The position numbers and the translations under genes are program-made. Of a stretch of 64,000 bases of DNA, positions 61,816-64,000 are shown in pieces (within the stretch, counting starts at the first letter, position 1; each line of letters starts with the position of its first letter). The notes beneath the pieces were generated by a model. The model saw nothing but the letters and a program-made list of their open reading frames with translations. It had not been told where the DNA came from and searched no databases. Source of the stretch: Bradyrhizobium sp. CSA112 (GTDB lineage Bacteria > Pseudomonadota > Alphaproteobacteria > Rhizobiales > Xanthobacteraceae). Location: positions 466,009 through 530,008 of the forward strand of contig NZ_JAACFS010000003.1 in assembly GCF_029051645.1 (NCBI RefSeq). Direction: 5' to 3'.

Positions 61816-62922
61816 CTAGGCCGCGCCGGCCTCGGGCTCGAGTTCGGTTTCCGTCACCGTGCGGTTGCGGCCGAGCCGCTTGGCTTGATAAAGCCCGCGG
61901 TCGCAGCGCTCGATCATGGCGTCCGCGGATTCGGCGAGACGGAATTGCGCCACCCCGATCGAAACCGTGATGCTGCCGATCTCCTTGCCGGTTGCACGGC
62001 GGGTCAATTTCGCTTCTGCAATGCGACGGCGAATGCGTTCGGCGACCGACGTACAAGCCTCGAGATCGGCGCCCGGAAGCACCGCGATCAATTCCTCGCC
62101 GCCGTAACGGGCTGCCAGATCCACCTCACGAACACCTTCTTGCAAGACCTTTGCGACCAGGCGAAGCACCTGGTCGCCGACCTGATGGCCGTAATCGTCG
62201 TTGAATTTCTTGAAGTGATCGATGTCGATCAGGAAAACGCTGAGCGGCTCGTCCTTTTCCATGGCCGTGATCTGGGCGAGGCGGAGGAATTCATCCATCG
62301 AGTGCCGGTTGGCGAGCCCGGTCAGCGCATCGGTGTTGGAGCGTTGCTCGGCTGCCTTCAGCGAGTCGCGGATGCTGTCCAGTTCCTCCGAGGTGGCGGC
62401 GAAATTTGCCTCCAGCGTTGCGGCCCGCGCCGTCGCCTTTGACAATTCGTCAACCAGTTTCGCAATGATCGTCCGGGGATCGCTGGTGGCCGCGGCTTCC
62501 GAAGATACTTCGCCGAGCGCCTTGATGTGGGTCTGGTTATCGGTGACGGCGGTGTTGAGGAATTGTTGGGCGGTGGCGATCAGGCCGCTCAATTGATCGG
62601 GAAGGTCACCCAGCGAGTCGCCCCCGGACTGCGGCGCCACATAGGTAATGTAGAGTTCGTGGTTGATCGCCGGGTCGAACTTGCGCTTGCCCGCGATCAG
62701 AATATCGATGGTCTTTCGCAGCGCCAGCGAGTTGCCCAGCGAATATTCGAACCAGACGGCGAAATTGGTGGGGGTGGCAGGAACGGACTGCTGCGACATT
62801 AACCGAATAGCCCGGTCGGCAATTGTCGTGGCGTATTCTACGTCCATATCGCCGATCGGCTGCCCTGCCATCGTTTGACCCGGTGATGCTTTTGCTGCGG
62901 AAATCGTTTCCCTGGCATCCAT
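61816..62922 (-). CDS. Diguanylate cyclase (GGDEF) with helical N-terminus
   Basis: A 368-residue protein with no membrane segment. Residues 1-185 are helical and of unknown type, with a coiled-coil part near 150-190. The GGDEF domain (about 190-355) has the active motif GGEEL and an intact I-site RxxD (REVD) five residues before it, so product feedback inhibition is expected. It makes c-di-GMP from GTP. A second c-di-GMP enzyme is encoded at 13015. Confidence 0.93.
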   Translation of the reverse strand: MDARETISAAKASPGQTMAGQPIGDMDVEYATTIADRAIRLMSQQSVPATPTNFAVWFEYSLGNSLALRKTIDILIAGKRKFDPAINHELYITYVAPQSGGDSLGDLPDQLSGLIATAQQFLNTAVTDNQTHIKALGEVSSEAAATSDPRTIIAKLVDELSKATARAATLEANFAATSEELDSIRDSLKAAEQRSNTDALTGLANRHSMDEFLRLAQITAMEKDEPLSVFLIDIDHFKKFNDDYGHQVGDQVLRLVAKVLQEGVREVDLAARYGGEELIAVLPGADLEACTSVAERIRRRIAEAKLTRRATGKEIGSITVSIGVAQFRLAESADAMIERCDRGLYQAKRLGRNRTVTETELEPEAGAA

Positions 62923-63025
62923 TGTGCACGAAGGAACTAATCTGACCTTAAATTCCCTTGGAAACTCCGCAGCAAATACGTAACTAATATTGACCTATTC
63001 GCGATGGAATCCGGAGGGCCGGCCC

Positions 63026-63781
63026 CTAGCTGCCGCCATAGCTCTGCACCAGGCTTCCCGCCACCAGCGACCAGCCGTCGACCAGCACGAAAAAGATCAA
63101 CTTGAACGGCAGCGACACCACGACCGGGGGCAGCATCATCATACCCATCGACATCAGGACGGATGCGACCACGAGATCGATGATCAGGAAGGGGAGGAAC
63201 AACAGGAAACCGATCTCGAAGGCGCGCTTCAGTTCGGAGATCATGAAGGCCGGGACCAGAATCCGCAGCGACAGGTCTTCCGGCGTCGCCGGCGACGGCT
63301 CGCCGGAGAGGTCGACGAACAGCTTCAGATCCTTTTCGCGAACATTTTTCTGCATGAAGCCGCGCAGCGGCACCGAGGCCTTTTGCAGCGCTTCCTCGAC
63401 CCCGATCTGGTTGGCGACCAGAGGCTTGATGCCGTCGTCATAGGATCTCTGCAGGACGGGGCCCATCACGAACGCGGTCAGGAACATCGCGAGCGCAATG
63501 ATCACGGAATTGGGTGGGGCGGTCGCGGTGCCCAATGCGGTACGCAGCAGCGACAGCACGACGACGATCCGCGTGAACGACGTCATCATGATCAGGATCG
63601 AGGGCGCGATCGACAGCACCGTCAACAGCGCGATCAACTGGATAGCGCGCTCGGTAACGCCGCCGCCGCCCTGGCCGAGATTGATGCTGATGTCCTGCGC
63701 CAGCGCCGGATCGGCGAGCGATCCGGCGGCGGTCAGGATTAAGAAAAGTAAAACTCTACGCGGAGAAGTCGCCGGCCTCAC
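63026..63781 (-). CDS. fliP: Flagellar export gate protein FliP
   Basis: A 251-residue protein with a cleavable signal (to about ALAQ 29) and four membrane segments. FliP motifs include LTVLSIAPSILIMMTSFTRI, VVLSLLRTALGTATAPPN and FEIGFLLFLPFLIIDLVVAS. It is a core subunit of the flagellar type III export gate. Its start overlaps the fliO stop by 4 bp. The first copies of flhB, fliQ and fliR are not in this window. Confidence 0.97.
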   Translation of the reverse strand: MRPATSPRRVLLFLILTAAGSLADPALAQDISINLGQGGGGVTERAIQLIALLTVLSIAPSILIMMTSFTRIVVVLSLLRTALGTATAPPNSVIIALAMFLTAFVMGPVLQRSYDDGIKPLVANQIGVEEALQKASVPLRGFMQKNVREKDLKLFVDLSGEPSPATPEDLSLRILVPAFMISELKRAFEIGFLLFLPFLIIDLVVASVLMSMGMMMLPPVVVSLPFKLIFFVLVDGWSLVAGSLVQSYGGS

Positions 63782-64000
63782 GAAGGGTTCTTCGGACGGC
63801 CCAGCAATGACGCCATCTCGTCTTCGAGATTTTCGAAGCCGCTCTTTTGCGGGGCGGCTGCGGGAGCAGGGGGCTCGCTGCGGGAAGTACGGGCGGGCGG
63901 CGTCTCCGGCGCAACCGGCGGCGCTACCGGCTCGGCAGGGCGGCGCAGGGCGGCTTCCAGCCGCTGCGCCATCTCGGCGAGATTCTGGTCGGCGCTCGAC
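63778..64000 (-). CDS. fliO: FliO C-terminus, cut by window edge
   Basis: Frame open to the window end, about 74 codons. It ends ENLEDEMASLLGRPKNPS. The sequence SADQNLAEMAQRLEAALRRP is the cytoplasmic tail of FliO, followed by a Pro/Ala-rich linker. FliO assists FliP assembly. It overlaps fliP by 4 bp. The N-terminal membrane anchor is outside the window. Confidence 0.8.
   Translation of the reverse strand, partial: SSADQNLAEMAQRLEAALRRPAEPVAPPVAPETPPARTSRSEPPAPAAAPQKSGFENLEDEMASLLGRPKNPS

Overview
The window looks like a chromosomal segment of a Bradyrhizobium-type alphaproteobacterium (order Rhizobiales/Hyphomicrobiales). It is GC-rich, and many products are ones I associate with this group: GPR/RgsE-type polar growth protein, FlaF, FlbT, FliX, DUF6468, MotE, DUF3551, DUF1127, a Cys-poor DksA, TctABC and sigma-EcfG-type promoters. 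No rRNA, tRNA, CRISPR array, insertion sequence or prophage was recognised.

Layout. Positions 1-4087 (minus) encode a giant membrane-anchored helical-repeat protein cut by the window edge. It is divergent from a small Hpt phosphotransfer gene, and CtrA-like TTAA boxes lie between them. From 4998 to 22888 is housekeeping and accessory metabolism: a 2Fe-2S ferredoxin and a ferredoxin-NADP reductase, hydrolases, a thioesterase, a flippase-like membrane protein, a ferritin-like stress protein, an MHYT-PAS-GGDEF-EAL protein, a MocR regulator with a clear operator cluster next to a DUF1127 gene, a universal stress protein, SixA, an FAD oxidoreductase and an exported MsrB.

Motility occupies four blocks. 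Block A (22988-33772) has a sigma-54 promoter, flgE-flgK-flgL, flbT, a relic of a flagellin 3' end, flaF, flaG-like, flgN-like, flgJ, flgI and fliX. Block B (44811-48239, minus) is flgF-flgG-flgA-flgH behind a second sigma-54-type promoter. Block C (48628-56443) is fliL-fliM-DUF6468-motE plus a 1,265-residue exported repeat protein. Block D (63026-64000, minus) is fliP and the end of fliO. Several of these units carry TTAACCAT or TTAA-N7-TTAA motifs upstream, consistent with cell-cycle (CtrA) control of early flagellar genes and sigma-54 control of the hook genes. No intact flagellin gene is present.

Between the motility blocks (33869-44751) lie an HxlR regulator with a divergent NAD(P)-binding protein, dksA, a hydratase-DehI pair, a secreted SspB-like protein, stress genes (a 26-residue membrane peptide, a frameshifted PRC-barrel protein, YidB and GlsB) behind GGAAC-N16-CGTT promoters, and a TctC-TctB-TctA solute transporter. 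After motE come a TPR protein, a small HxlR/YciI/membrane-protein operon with a repeated AT-rich operator, a GlcD-type FAD oxidase, a CusF-like protein and a diguanylate cyclase.

Most notable observations: a shared ~100-residue module inserted in both FlgE and FlgL; an SspB-like domain behind a signal peptide with flanking cysteines; exact 132-bp and 33-bp internal repeats in the polar-growth gene; a general-stress promoter set that reveals an 81-bp gene; and a single-base frameshift in the PRC-barrel gene.
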